Assembly: GCA_920105625.2 (NCBI GenBank)
Contig: OV050031.1
Location: 126,884,275-126,948,274 of the forward strand
Length of the DNA stretch: 64,000 nucleotides
Origin: Clusia tigrina
Taxonomy: Eukaryota > Arthropoda > Insecta > Diptera > Clusiidae
Direction: 5' to 3'
Each line of letters opens with the position of its first letter. Position 1 is the stretch's first letter. Below the pieces are notes generated by a model that worked only from the letters and a program-made list of their open reading frames with translations, was not told the origin of the DNA and searched no databases. This document shows, piece by piece, positions 44,975 through 58,319 of the stretch. The translations under genes and the position numbers were made by a program.

Positions 44975-45395
44975 ATGGTGTTCACTCCCGCTCACTTCCT
45001 TATAGATGATTCACTCCTATCACTACCAGTTGATGCATCTTCTATCATTACTCTCAACCACGACATAATCAATTGCAATGAATGTTCGAACAATTCTGGT
45101 CCAAATGGAAATCCGATTGGCTTTCTCATCTACAATCCCGGCCAAAGTGGCATAATAAATCTAATAATCTGGAACTCAATGATATAGTAATTGTAAAAAA
45201 CGGTCGCTTACCTCCTAATCGATGGACCCTAGGACGCGTTATAGAGCTTCATCCAGGCAATGATCCACTGGTACCAGTGGTCACAGTTCGCACTCTAACC
45301 GGCACTTACAAGCGGTCGATTTCCCAAATTCGTCGTTTACCAATACCATCCTACACTGAGAGCGGCACTGCCCACACACATCAAATGATGCGTTA
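44975..45395 (+). pseudogene. BEL copy 1 integrase C-terminus (DUF5641-like)
   Basis: Reads MVFTPAHFLIDDSLLSLPV, then in the next frame EQFWSKWKSDWLSHLQSR, NDIVIVKNGRLPPNRWTLGR and VVTVRTLTGTYKRSISQIRR then LPIPS. This is the conserved BEL tail (LTPGHFL-G-PL--LP; W---YL--LQ-R-KW; G--V-I------P---W-LGRV---HPG-DG--R). One frameshift lies near 45080. Confidence 0.83.
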
Positions 45396-45544
45396 ATTCC
45401 TTTATTCTCTTTGTATCTAAGTCAGTCACATTGTTTCGCAGTTTCAACCAATGTAAGCTATAGAGAACATGATGCTGATCCCATCAGTGGGGGCGGTGTG
45501 TACGGTTTCAACACAAGTGGGTGGCAGCACGGTCAATTAAGCGA

Positions 45545-46774
45545 TATTGTTATTAATCGTCGAGCTGGAGATGCGTTAGAGCGAATCACTGAAACTCATC
45601 GATCGTATGACGCACTACAATATCCGCTTACTCCACTTGAGATACAACATGATCAATCCTGCCAATGGTTAGTAAAAGAAAAACAAACACTCTTGATTGT
45701 AACTTCATTTTTTGTTAACTTTTAGGTGTCAATACAAATAAGAAAGTCAGTGCAATGAACTTTTACACTTATCGATTGATAATTCGCGAAGGAATTGACA
45801 ACCATCTCTTGAGATATCGCCGATTATTTCAACAGTATGCAGTTGATGTGTACGTGACGATGGGGACAGAACGACTCAATTTTATTCGCTTCAATCAGAC
45901 CAAGCTTCGATCTGAACAGTATATTCACTTGCGAGATGCGGTGAATAGCGATGAATATGTGACAAACCTTGGCCGACTTACGATTTTGCCATCAACATAC
46001 ATTGGCAGCCCAAGGCACATGCACGAGTACTCGCAGGATGCGATGACATGCGTGCGGAATTATGGACGGCCGGATTTGTTTGTTACATTCACTTGCAATC
46101 CAAAATGCCCACAGATAACGGAATTACTGAATCGCGGTCAATCAGCAAGCGATCGTCACGATGTCACAGCACGAGTTTTCAAACAACAGCTACGATATTT
46201 GATGGACTTTATCATGAAGCAACGTATATATGGTGCTGTTAGATGCTGGATGTACTCTGTTGAGTGGCAAAAAAGAGGTTTGCCGCACGCACACATTCTT
46301 CTTTGGATGGTGGACAAGATTACACCAGATCAAATTGATGATATCATTTCTGCGGAAATTCTTGATCCAGAGATAGATCCAGAATTATACGAAGTGGTGA
46401 AAACCAATATGGTTCATGGACCTTGCGGACACTACAATCCCACTTCGGTTTGTATGTCTGACAATAAATGCACGGAACACTATCCACGTGCTTTTCTTTC
46501 GGAAACGCAAACTGGAAATGATGGATATCCACCCTATCGGCGTCGCTCATCAGACAACAATGGCAGAACATTCAGCATTCAATTTAGAGGAGTGAATATC
46601 GAAGTTGACAACACATGGATCGTACCATATTCGCCAATATTGTCTAAGACATTCAAAACTCATATCAATGTTGAGTATTGCAGTTCTGTGAAATCGATCA
46701 AATACGTTTCCAAGTACGTCACCAAAGGAAGCGACATGGCGGTTATTATCCTTGAACGAGATGAGATCAGCTAG
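45545..46774 (+). pseudogene. Helitron H2 Rep domain
   Basis: Nearly the same as in H1. 45755-46774 (339 codons) keeps LFVTFTCNPKCPQI, RGLPHAHILLW and KYVSKYVTKG. Differences include NSDEYVTNL here against NSDEDVTNL and CTEHYPRAF against CTKHYPRAF. The N-terminal part is lost to the duplication break. Confidence 0.88.
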
Positions 46775-47667
46775 TATTAAATGGGTCGATACGTGAACTG
46801 CAATGAAGCGCTTTGGAGACTATTTTCTTTTGTAATTCATGAGCGTTTTCCGACAGTTGTGCATCTCGCAGTTCATTTGGAGAATGGCCAAAGAGTGTGT
46901 TTCAACCCAGAGAATGCAGTATAGCGAGCGGAAACACCACCAGCAACAACATTGACGAGTTTTTTCTCAACTTGCGCCAGTGATCCGTTTGCGAGAACAT
47001 TGCTTTATTCGGAAATGCCTCGATATTATACATGGAATGCATCGTCGAAGAAATGGTTACGCAGAAAGCAAGGCCAACCAGTAGATGGACATCCAGGTGT
47101 GTTCTCTACTAATGCATTAGGACGAATTGACACAATCCACCCGAAAAACGACGATTGCTTCTACCTTCGGTTGCTATTGATTAATGTACGCGGTTCAACT
47201 TCATTTGAGTCATTGCATACTGTGAATGGTACGGTGTGTGCACCTTTTCGAGAAGCATGCCAGCAATTACAATTGCTGGAACATGATAATCATTGGAATC
47301 AAACGATGGACGATGCGATAGCTACTTCGCATTCCACTGAAGTTCGCACACTTTTCGCGATGATCATTTCGACATGTCAGCCTTCAAATCTGCGTCAATT
47401 ATGGGATACGTTAAAATTACATTGCGGAAGACATTTTGCATCGTATTCGAGTGGCAACATGGAATTCAGAATTACAAATGAACGATGACATCTACAATGA
47501 AGCATTGGTGTTGATTGAAGATTTGTGTGGCAAACTATTGACTGAAATTCATATGCAAGCGCCAAATCGTCAAATGAGAGATGTACTGAATCGTGAATTG
47601 GAGCGTGAGCGTGCATACGACAGAATAACTTTGGAACAACAAGTACAAATAAATGTTCCATTAATGA

Positions 47668-48744
<1,077 letters not shown>

Positions 48745-49139
48745 GTGACGATCGCTTGCTGATTGACTGCGATTCAATAATTCCGTTATTTGTGGGCATT
48801 TTGGATAGCAAGTGAATGTAACAAACAAATCCGGCCGTCCATAATTCCTCACGTATGTCATCGCATCCTGCGAGTACTCGTGCATGTGCCTTGGGCTGCC
48901 AATGTATGTTGACGGAAAAATCGTGAGTCGGCCAAGGTTTGTCACATCTTCATCGCTATTGACCCCATCTCGCAAGTGAATATACTTTTCAGATCGAAGC
49001 TTGGTCTGATTGAAGCGAATAAAATTGAGTCGTTCTGTCTCCATCGTCACGTACACATCAACTGCATACTGTTGAAATAATCGGCGATATCTCAAGAGAT
49101 GGTTGTCAATTCCTTCGCGAATCATCAATAGATAAGTGT

Positions 49140-50349
49140 AAAAGTTCATTGCACTGACTTTCTTATTTGTATTGACACCTAAAAGTTAACAAAAAATGAA
49201 GTTACAATCAAGAGTGTTTGTTTTTCTTTTACTAACCATTGGCAGTATTGATCATGTTGTATCTCAAGTGGAGTAAGCGGATATTGTAGTGCGTCATACG
49301 ATCGATGAGTTTCACTGATTCGCTCTAATGCATCTCCAGCTCGACGATTAATAACAATATAACGGGATTCTAAATTATCGCCAACAACAATAATTGATAT
49401 TTCATCGGCCGTCGGTGCATTATATTGCCGTTCATGAGTGCCTGCTGGTCGTTTGTCCGCTTTTATGACGATTCTGTTATCATCAGATGGCTTCCTTCTA
49501 ACGAAGTTTTGAATCATCGAATTAGTTCGTTGTGTTCACGGAACATTTCTTGCAATTTCTGCACAATTTCTCTCTTCGTCGCATTGAAAATTGCACAACG
49601 TTGACTCACTTCTTCATTTGAATCTCCAAGAAAATATATTTGCAGATATTTGCGATCTTGATCAGGATGCGGCAACAGCGATCCAGCAAGATGATAAATT
49701 TGCCCGTGAATCTGTATAGTTGCAGACAAATATGTTAATTTCTGTATTTTATTGGCGAGATAATAAGTGTTAGATTGTTGGTGAACTAATCTTGAATGTG
49801 GGATTGTAATTATGTTCATTCACAATTTCCCCACCAAACGACTTCATTTGAAAACAATCGTTATACATCTTGGAATTTTGTAAAAAATGATTCGAATTTG
49901 GTGATTCATCATAAAGAAACGACCGCAATGGCTCTGGTGGAGGAAGTAACTCTGGTAATTTCACTTTTCCGCTTGCGCAACACAATCCGGCCGGTTATTT
50001 TGGAAATTTCAGTGCTTCGCAATGCGGGCAAACGACTGACATCGAACCAAATCGAACTGATGCTTGCGCACCGTATTCCCGGACATTGAATATCGAAAGG
50101 CTGCACGTTCGATATTCAAATTATGCAATCGTTGTTGTTGCTGGCGTTGTCGGTGAGCAGCCAAACGTTGTTCTCTTAATAAGTGTCTGGCAGCTCCATC
50201 TCTTGAGTTATTGGAGTATCAGTCAGTGCTTACAACACCAATATGAAACAAAATGTGCGCGTGCAACACCACGCACATACAAAAAAAAAATTAGAACAAA
50301 AAATGAGATTAGGTTTTTCTAATTTTCGAATTTTCCGAATTTTCCGACT
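49140..50349. repeat. Tandem duplication 3, first unit (1210 bp)
   Basis: Begins AAAAGTTCATTGCACTG and ends TTTTCCGACT. Repeated at 50350-51559 with very few differences (e.g. QEMFREHN against QEMLREHN, RSFLYDES against RSLLYDES). Confidence 0.93.
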
Positions 50350-51559
50350 AAAAGTTCATTGCACTGACTTTCTTATTTGTATTGACACCTAAAAGTTAAC
50401 AAAAAATGAAGTTACAATCAAGAGTGTTTGTTTTTCTTTTACTAACCATTGGCAGTATTGATCATGTTGTATCTCAAGTGGAGTAAGCGGATATTGTAGT
50501 GCGTCATACGATCGATGAGTTTCACTGATTCGCTCTAATGCATCTCCAGCTCGACGATTAATAACAATATAACGGGATTCTAAATTATCGCCAACAACAA
50601 TAATTGATATTTCATCGGCCGTCGGTGCATTATATTGCCGTTCATGAGTGCCTGCTGGTCGTTTGTCCGCTTTTATGACGATTCTGTTATCATCAGATGG
50701 CTTCCTTCTAACGAAGTTTTGAATCATCGAATTAGTTCGTTGTGTTCACGCAACATTTCTTGCAATTTCTGCACAATTTCTCTCTTCGTCGCATTGAAAA
50801 TTGCACAACGTTGACTCACTTCTTCATTTGAATCTCCAAGAAAATATATTTGCAGATATTTGCGATCTTGATCAGGATGCGGCAACAGCGATCCAGCAAG
50901 ATGATAAATTTGCCCGTGAATCTGTATAGTTGCAGACAAATATGTTAATTTCTGTATTTTATTGGCGAGATAATAAGTGTTAGATTGTTGGTGAACTAAT
51001 CTTGAATGTGGGATTGTAATTATGTTCATTCACAATTTCCCCACCAAACGACTTCATTTGAAAACAATCGTTATACATCTTGGAATTTTGTAAAAAATGA
51101 TTCGAATTTGGTGATTCATCATAAAGCAACGACCGCAATGGCTCTGGTGGAGGAAGTAACTCTGGTAATTTCACTTTTCCGCTTGCGCAACACAATCCGG
51201 CCGGTTATTTTGGAAATTTCAGTGCTTCGCAATGCGGGCAAACGACTGACATCGAACCAAATCGAACTGATGCTTGCGCACCGTATTCCCGGACATTGAA
51301 TATCGAAAGGCTGCACGTTCGATATTCAAATTATGCAATCGTTGTTGTTGCTGGCGTTGTCGGTGAGCAGCCAAACGTTGTTCTCTTAATAAGTGTCTGG
51401 CAGCTCCATCTCTTGAGTTATTGGAGTATCAGTCAGTGCTTACAACACCAATATGAAACAAAATGTGCGCGTGCAACACCACGCACATACAAAAAAAAAA
51501 TTAGAACAAAAAATGAGATTAGGTTTTTCTAATTTTCGAATTTTCCGAATTTTCCGACT
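50350..51559. repeat. Tandem duplication 3, second unit
   Basis: Same block as 49140-50349. The first unit of tandem duplication 2 has no such repeat, so this event came after the 18-kb duplication or was lost from the first unit. Confidence 0.93.
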
Positions 51560-51822
51560 TTTCCGAATGTTTTGAGATCGATAGATTTGCAAGAAACAAT
51601 TGGAAAAAAAATTTGAAAGAAAAAAAATTTTGTATTGAAAAAAGTCCTTTTTGGAATTTTTAAATTTTCCGACTTTTCTTCAGGAAAAGTATAAGGTTTT
51701 TTTATTTCTAAACCTTCCCAGATGCACAACGAACAACCTCTGAAAATTCCATCAAGATTGGTCCAGCCGTTCTGAAGACTTAGCGTCACTAACAAACATA
51801 CATTCATTTATATATATATAGA

Positions 51823-52216
51823 TGTACTGAACCGTAAGAACAAAAAGAAAAGGGAAATACCATATGAGAAGGCAAAGTACCTTAAACATGTATAGGTTAT
51901 TTTCTGAACTGCTGCGCCAACAATCCATATGTTCACACATAAATTTGGTGGCACATGGGCGGAACCTTCCATCACATCTAACTTCAAAGCCCCGAGTAGC
52001 GGATCATTAAAATAGACCTGTCTAGTGAATATCGATAAGGTGACATACACATACGCACTCTTTTCTCATCTAACGTGCTACACTCTCATCATTAAAAGTA
52101 CTCTTGTTTCACGGAGCTTCTATCTCCTCATTAGAAATCTTCTGATTAGCAGAGCTCTCTCAGTAAAGTAAATTTCAACACCCAACAGAGAAAATCCAAG
52201 ATTCAAACTTTGCACA
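51823..52216. other. Flank right of Helitron m2
   Basis: Copy of 33581-33974. No gene seen. Confidence 0.5.
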
Positions 52217-52239
52217 TTTAGGCCCAATTCACACTATTC
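52217..52239. repeat. Inverted terminal motif, left, copy 2
   Basis: TTTAGGCCCAAT--ACACTATTC, partner at 58231-58253. Copy of 33975-33997 with one change (AATTCAC for AATGCAC). Confidence 0.5.
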
Positions 52240-52816
52240 TTTCATGGCTTTAATGGATTTTAATAGGAAGTATTCATATTACCGGTTACGTGCCAGTCGC
52301 AGTCCAAGCTAGATCGCCGCGGTGTTTTCAAAAAAGTACCTGACCGAAGGTTGAACGGCAATGTGGAATGCATCGCTTGCTTGTGGATTTCGTTCATATG
52401 AAATTTTACGCGTTCTAGCGTAGGGATCGACTTGATGTGACAGCATGTGTGTGAGTGTGGAATAAATACGATCGACGCCATCCACTTCGTTTAACTTCTA
52501 TTTGTTTTTGTTGTTTTCTCGCTTATTAGTTCAACTTCGGGCATTTATTAAAAGAATAGTTAGCATTGTACAGAATACGTACATTCTTATTATTACTTCA
52601 TATTAATTTTTTATATCAGTTGTCAGTCATCTCCCATCGAGTACGGTCGTCAATTTTCTGTGCGCTTATAACCACAACCAACTTCACTTGTGCTGTGAAC
52701 ACGTGCTTTTTTCCTACGCCTATTTTTCGCGTTTTTTTCCTTTTTTACGCTCTCAATTATTGTTTTTCTAGTGCTTAAAAAGAAAAACTTTTCTGTTTAA
52801 GTTTAGTTAGATACCG

Positions 52817-54193
52817 ATGGCTCCAGGGCCGCCGGACATTGAGGCGAATCGGTTTGCCTCGCTATCCGACTCCCCAGTTAAAAAACGAAAGACAGCAAGA
52901 AATAACCCCATTGAATTTTTTCCAACCCTAACTAAACTCCAACAACAGAACCCAAAATTTGTTGTGGTTAGCTCTACTGATACTGATAAATCTCTATCAC
53001 AGTATTCATGCTTCCAAGTCCACAAATCGCTGAATCTTATAAGCAAAGATATACTCACCATTTCTGAGCTTCGTGATGATAATTTACTTCTATTAGTGAA
53101 AGATAAAAATGCTGCCCAAAAACTCATTGCTGCAAAGCAACTTCATGGAATCTGCCCCATATTAGCTAAATATCACAATAGTTTGAATTCCGTCAAAGGC
53201 ACCATTTTCGCCCCCTTTCTAAGTAATATATCCGAAAAGGAAATAATTGAGGAATTGTGCCCTCAAGGTGTTACAGATGTGTACAAATTTACGAAGAAAA
53301 TTGATGGGAAGATGTAGCCTACCGGAGTTGTTTTGATTACTTTTGATTTGTATCACCTTCCGGAAAAAATTGACATCGCTTGGAGAAAGGTTCTAGTAAG
53401 ACAATACATCCCTAGCCCTATGCGCTGCAAAAATTGCCAATTACGTGGACATACGCAAAAGTTCTGTAAAAGGGCACCTTCATGTGTCACTTGCAACCTA
53501 CCTCCCCATTCCCCCTCAGATTGTACACGGACACACTGTGCTAACTGTTTAGATCAGCACTCCGCCTCTTCAGCAGTATGCCCAAAATTTCTACAGGCAA
53601 GATAAATTATAAAAATTAAAACCATAAACAAATGCATAATGCGTGAGGCCATTAATAAAATTAAAGAACAACTCCCTCCCTCTCCTTCCAACACTTCACC
53701 AATATCCTACTCCTCAATCGCTGCACAAGCAAATGAAATCAACGCAAACAAAAAAACCAATATACAAAATTCAACACAAAACAACCACAAAGTAAATCCA
53801 GAAACTATCAACCTCTCTGGCCCAACCGCCACTTCATCAAACAATAAATTTCCAACCAATCCACTCTCCTCAACTGAAAAACTTATACATACAAACGCTG
53901 ACACACTCTCTCCCGGTTCCACTAATACCCGTACCAAAAATCATTTAAACTGTGAACTGCCCTCTCTTGAATTCGCAAACTCTCGCACACTCACACACTC
54001 CAATTACACCTTGCTCTCCCAATTCACTCACAATCATAGCTTACCGCAAACTCACACTGATCCCTCCACATCGCAGCTCTCTGAAAACATTAATAAATGC
54101 AACTCAAATCTAAATTCTGTTCGCACACCTCCCTACCTCAAGAAAACCCCTTCGTCCAATTTTTCACATATTTCGCCTGACAATGCAATATAA
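52817..54193 (+). pseudogene. I-like LINE ORF1, copy 2
   Basis: One frame from the ATG at 52817 with the same two stops (53315-53317 and 53603-53605). Zinc knuckles CKNCQLRGHTQKFCKRAPSC and CTRTHCANC; the first has Arg where copy 1 has Leu. Ser/Thr/Asn-rich tail to 54193. Confidence 0.86.
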
Positions 54194-54294
54194 ATGCAGC
54201 CTATAGAAAATTAAAAAAATTTAGCCCCGACTCCCGCCTCTTCCCCCACCCCACACACGTAAATTTTACATCTTTACATTTTCTATTTTTTTCA

Positions 54295-55672
54295 TATGTC
54301 CATTAAAATAATACAGTGGAACATGAATGGTTATAGCAATAATTACAACGAATTATCATTACTAATAAATGAATTCTCACCAGATTTAATAGCAATTCAA
54401 GAGACCCCATCTACCGTCCACAAATAATAGCTCTTTTGTACCCAAAAAATTTTCTCTGGATATTTCCACAATCTCACATTAATTACATCAGCTAAACAAG
54501 GTGTCGGACTTCTAATCAAAAAACATTTACCACATAATTGTATACCCTTAAACTCTCCCATATCTACAATAGCCCTACAGGTTAACCTCAATCCCTCTTT
54601 CAATATAATAAATAGCTACATACCCCCCTCACAAGAGTTCACCGCCCGAGACCTATCAGATATTCTACGTTTGATCAATGGGCCTTGTCTCCTTATGGGC
54701 GACTTCAATGCCTGGAGCCCTCTTTGGGGCTCAAGGTAATCCAATAATAGGGTAAATTCTATGGAACACTTCATATTAAATGAGCACCTAATTATCTTAA
54801 ACGACGGATCGTCAACTCACTTATCATCCCATAATACGTTCACCCATATCGATCTGACAATGTGTTCTGCCCAATTAACACCCCGTTGTTCATGGAAAAT
54901 TCTTGAGAATCTTCATAGCAGCGACCATTATCCGATAATTATTGAACTTACAACACATTTAAATTTCCACAAAGTTAAACCCAAACCAAAGTTCAAAACC
55001 GATCTCGCCGATTGGGCGCTATTTCAGAATAGTTGCCTTAATTACACCACTCGATTTCATGTCTCAAGCAACATCCACTGTGAAAGAGCTAAGTTGCATA
55101 AAGGGATTCGGTTCGCAGCTAACCTTTCCATTTCTCAGACCAAACCATTTCTGGTTAAAGCTACTGTTCCTTGGTGGAATAGTGACCTAAATAGGCTTAG
55201 AAAAGAAAAACAAGTCCTCTGGCACAGCTATAAACTTCTTAGATCCACTTCAACTTTAATCGCTTTCAAAAAAGCCAATGCTGTTTTCAAGAAGGCTTCT
55301 AAAACTGCCAAGACGATCTGCTTCCAAAAATTTGCATCAGAAATAAATCCAAACACTTCTATTAAAAAGATATGGTCCGACATCAAAACACTTACAGGGA
55401 ATAAAACTACTAACAAGATAAAAAATTTAAACTCTGCCTCAAATGAAATTACCTCACCTCTTGAAATAGCTAATTATTTTGCTTCGTATTGGTCACAACT
55501 CTCAAATGATACAAATTGTCACCCAAATTTTATGACTGTAAAACTACACTATAGAAATATATCCTATAACCCGCGCAATATATCAACCAAAGCAAAACAA
55601 ATAGAACAAAAAATTACTAAACTCGAGTTCGAAACCGTATTTCATATCCGATGATAAAAAATTGTCCGCCCT
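54295..55672 (+). pseudogene. I-like LINE ORF2, endonuclease and linker, copy 2
   Basis: Same start (ATG at about 54295, MSIKIIQWNMNGY) and the same early stop after IQETPSTVHK. GDFNAWSPLWGSR is followed by a new stop (TAA for CAA at 54737), private to this copy. From 54761 the frame is open for 297 codons to 55652. Confidence 0.85.
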
Positions 55673-56885
55673 ACGTAAAAGATAGAATCCTGAACCTGTA
55701 CAACAACATCCTATACCAAGGTATTTATCCACAAAGCTGGAGAACAGCTATCATCAATCCAATTTCCAAACCCCATAAGCCCAGTCTCGAAGTTAATCCC
55801 TCCTGCCTTGCATAGGAAAAATAATAGCTCAGAGGCTAATGTGGTTAATTTCTAACAACAATCTGATCAACGCTAACCAAGCCGCTTTCCGAAAAAAACA
55901 AAGCACAACGGATATCCTATTTCATCTCAACCATTATGTGTCAAACGCTCTTTCAAATAAAAATCACATAAGTTGACTCAGAAACTTCCGGCACGTTCCC
56001 GCTCATCAATGGGATACCGCAAGGGTCTCCTCTCTCAGTTGCTCTTTTGATCATTGCCTTTGACCAACTAAGCAAAATTTCAGCCAAATTCAAAAATATT
56101 CAACATTCAATTTATGCTGATGATGCTATTATCTCTTCTAAACAAAATGATAATAATATCGTTAAAGATACATTTTCGAAAATTTTAGATAACGTTAAAA
56201 TTTGGGGAATGACCTCGGGAGCTAATCTTTCTATAGAAAAATGTAAAATATTGCACATTTGTAAAAAACATAGATGTAGTAATTTTACTTTAAGGTATAA
56301 AAATGAAAACATAGAATTTGTCAACTATTTGAGAATATTAGGAGTTATATTCGATGTAAGTTATACATTTAAGCAATATTGTTTAGTATTAAGAAAAAGC
56401 CTAGCTGCCCGCTTAAATCTTATAAAGTATATAACATCCAAAAACTTTTTAATTCATGTTACGACTTTACTTAATATTACCAAATCGCTTGTACTTTCCA
56501 AAATCAATTACGCTCTTCCAATATACGGATTGTGCGCCGTTAGTCATCTGAAACAACTGTATGCAGCCTACCACACAGCAATTCGCAGGAGTATAAACGC
56601 TTTCCCCACCACAGCTACTAGAAATATCTTAGCAGAAACAGGCTTTCCATCAATTCTCAATCGAGTTACAACTAACACATACAATCTCATACCTAAACTT
56701 TTAAATTGGAACAACCCACTACTACTAGAGGCCACAAGAAAGGTGCTCCAACAAAAGAAAGAGCCACGAAATAAATCAACAATCTACCATTGCCTTGAAT
56801 TTGCCAAGAGTCTACAGATATAAATCCGCCCACATAGAGTCCAAGGTAACAACCAACCACCGTGGCTCCTAAAAGAGTCCTCATT
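55673..56885 (+). pseudogene. I-like LINE ORF2, RT with motif A deleted, copy 2
   Basis: After KKQSTTDILFHLNHYVSNAL the sequence jumps at about 55970 from HI to VDSETSGTFPLINGIPQGSP, losing about 140 bases that encode TTDFERAFDRIG (first catalytic Asp). From 56047 the frame is open through IQHSIYADDAIISS (YADD intact) to the stop at 56821-56823. Opposite lesion to copy 1. Confidence 0.87.
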
Positions 56886-57780
56886 CATTAAATTTACATA
56901 ACCTACCTAAACAATCAACTAATCCAACGGTTTATCGACAAAGTTTTAATGGACTTGAGGACTTCCTAAACCAATGGACTTTCATTTACACTGATGGATC
57001 GAAAACAGATAACAGCACAACTTTCGCCGTGGTTCAACATAATGGCCAATTAATTACTGCCGGGTCTATCGGACTTCATTGTTCCGTTTTTACTGCAGAA
57101 GCCCTAGCCTTAAAGATTGCTTCCCAACATGCCGCAAAAACGAAAGGAAAGTTTATTATTTGCACCGACAGCTACAGTGCAATCGAAGCTATTAAAAATA
57201 TTGGCCATTGCAGTGCTCTAATTGGGGACATTCGAAATATTTGCATCAAACATCCAAATAAAATCAGACTAATGTGGGTCCCGAGTCATGTGGGCATACC
57301 TGGAAATGAATTTGCTGAAGATGCTGCAAATGAAGCCATCCGTTCACCTTGCTTTTCGTTTCACACCTCCGAAGATAAAGACCTTTTGAGGCTCATCCAC
57401 AATCATCTAACGTCAATTAGATCCGCTGAGTGGTCTAACTATAGCCACCGTTACAAAAATTTTAACTTCAACTGCCATAAGTCATCTACCGAGCCATCGC
57501 ATCTCGCCAGCAAACAAAAATCTTCTCCCGTCTCCGATTGGGGCACACAAAGCTTACCCACCAACATTTGCTGTGTGGGGATCCTGCTCCTACTTGCCCG
57601 TTTTGCACTCTTCCAGCATCCATTGAACATATCTTCAATGATTGCAGCCAACTCCGCGTTATCAGAAAAAATGTATTCGGTGGCTCTAATCCTATTGAGT
57701 CTCTCAAAACTTTTAACTTGGAAAATATTATGAAAGTCGAGAAATACCTCCAAGAATGTAACATAATTAATCTTATATAA
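56886..57780 (+). pseudogene. I-like LINE ORF2, RNase H and C-terminus, copy 2
   Basis: WTFIYTDGSKTDNSTTFAVV, then the same AEALAL, CTDSYSA and VPSHVGIPGNEFAEDAAN set. The frame shifts near 57580 as in copy 1 (GDPAPTCPFCTLPASIEHIF). Ends at 57780. Confidence 0.86.
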
Positions 57781-57948
57781 CCATTTATATTAATCTGTAA
57801 ATTTTTAAATATTTTCATATTATTATATACTCCAAATTTATAATTAGTCGAGCCGGAAGCCCTGGCAGCTAGCGACCCTTATTTTTCTTCTTAATCATAA
57901 TAATTTATTATTGTGATTACTGTAATAAATAAATAAATAAATAAATAA

Positions 57949-58299
57949 TTTTTTATATGTACAAAATATATGTATGCATTTGATACATTTCTGACGAGTA
58001 GATGGTTGAGCTGGTGCGAAGCCATGAAAGTCTTTTTAACTTACAATCAGCGCATTAGAGCGACTTCAATAAAATAAAATTGATTTGGAAAGAAGTTTCT
58101 CTTCAAATATATTCCACAAACACATAAAGCTGGCATTAGCCTCCACATTTGAGACGCTGTGACCAGCATATGAATGGATTATGTGAATACATTGCGTTCC
58201 GTCTGAACGTGACTGGCATGTGACCGGCACGAATAGTGTTTATTGGGCCTTAACAGTCGTTAATACATGTAAGTGGACACAGTGATTGTACATATATTG
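57949..58299. other. Flank between I-like LINE copy 2 and BEL copy 2
   Basis: Copy of 39848-40199, with the right inverted motif at 58231-58253. No gene seen. Confidence 0.45.
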
Positions 58300-58319
58300 T
58301 AAATAATTAACATTAAGCA

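Larger units (their letters stand above)
40200..45544 (+). mobile_element. BEL/Pao LTR retrotransposon, copy 1 (degenerate)
   Basis: In order: Gag with DUF1759-like part and Cys-His knuckles, BEL-type protease, RT, RNase H, integrase and a DUF5641-like C-terminus. All parts carry stops and shifts. A GTGGGGGCGG purine run at 45487-45497 followed by TGTGTACGGTTTC suggests the polypurine tract and the start of the 3' LTR. The LTR is then cut by the tandem duplication junction at 45544. The element carries two DNA transposon insertions. Confidence 0.85.
48745..51822 (-). mobile_element. Helitron m2: minus-strand fragment with internal tandem duplication
   Basis: Parallel to m1 (31200-33580) and ending at the same 5' terminus (TC at 51822). 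It keeps the 145 bases lost in m1 (IVINRRAGDALERISE, 49517-49179), but lacks the basic N-terminal coding part (about 660 bases, joined at TTCTCTT/AATAAGTG near 50176). A 1210-bp block is duplicated in tandem. Rep is cut at the same place as m1. Confidence 0.9.
52430..57948 (+). mobile_element. I-like LINE, copy 2
   Basis: Same element as 34190-39847 with the TAAA tail at about 57924-57948. It shares the ORF1 stops and differs by a deletion in the RT and by point changes. Confidence 0.87.
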
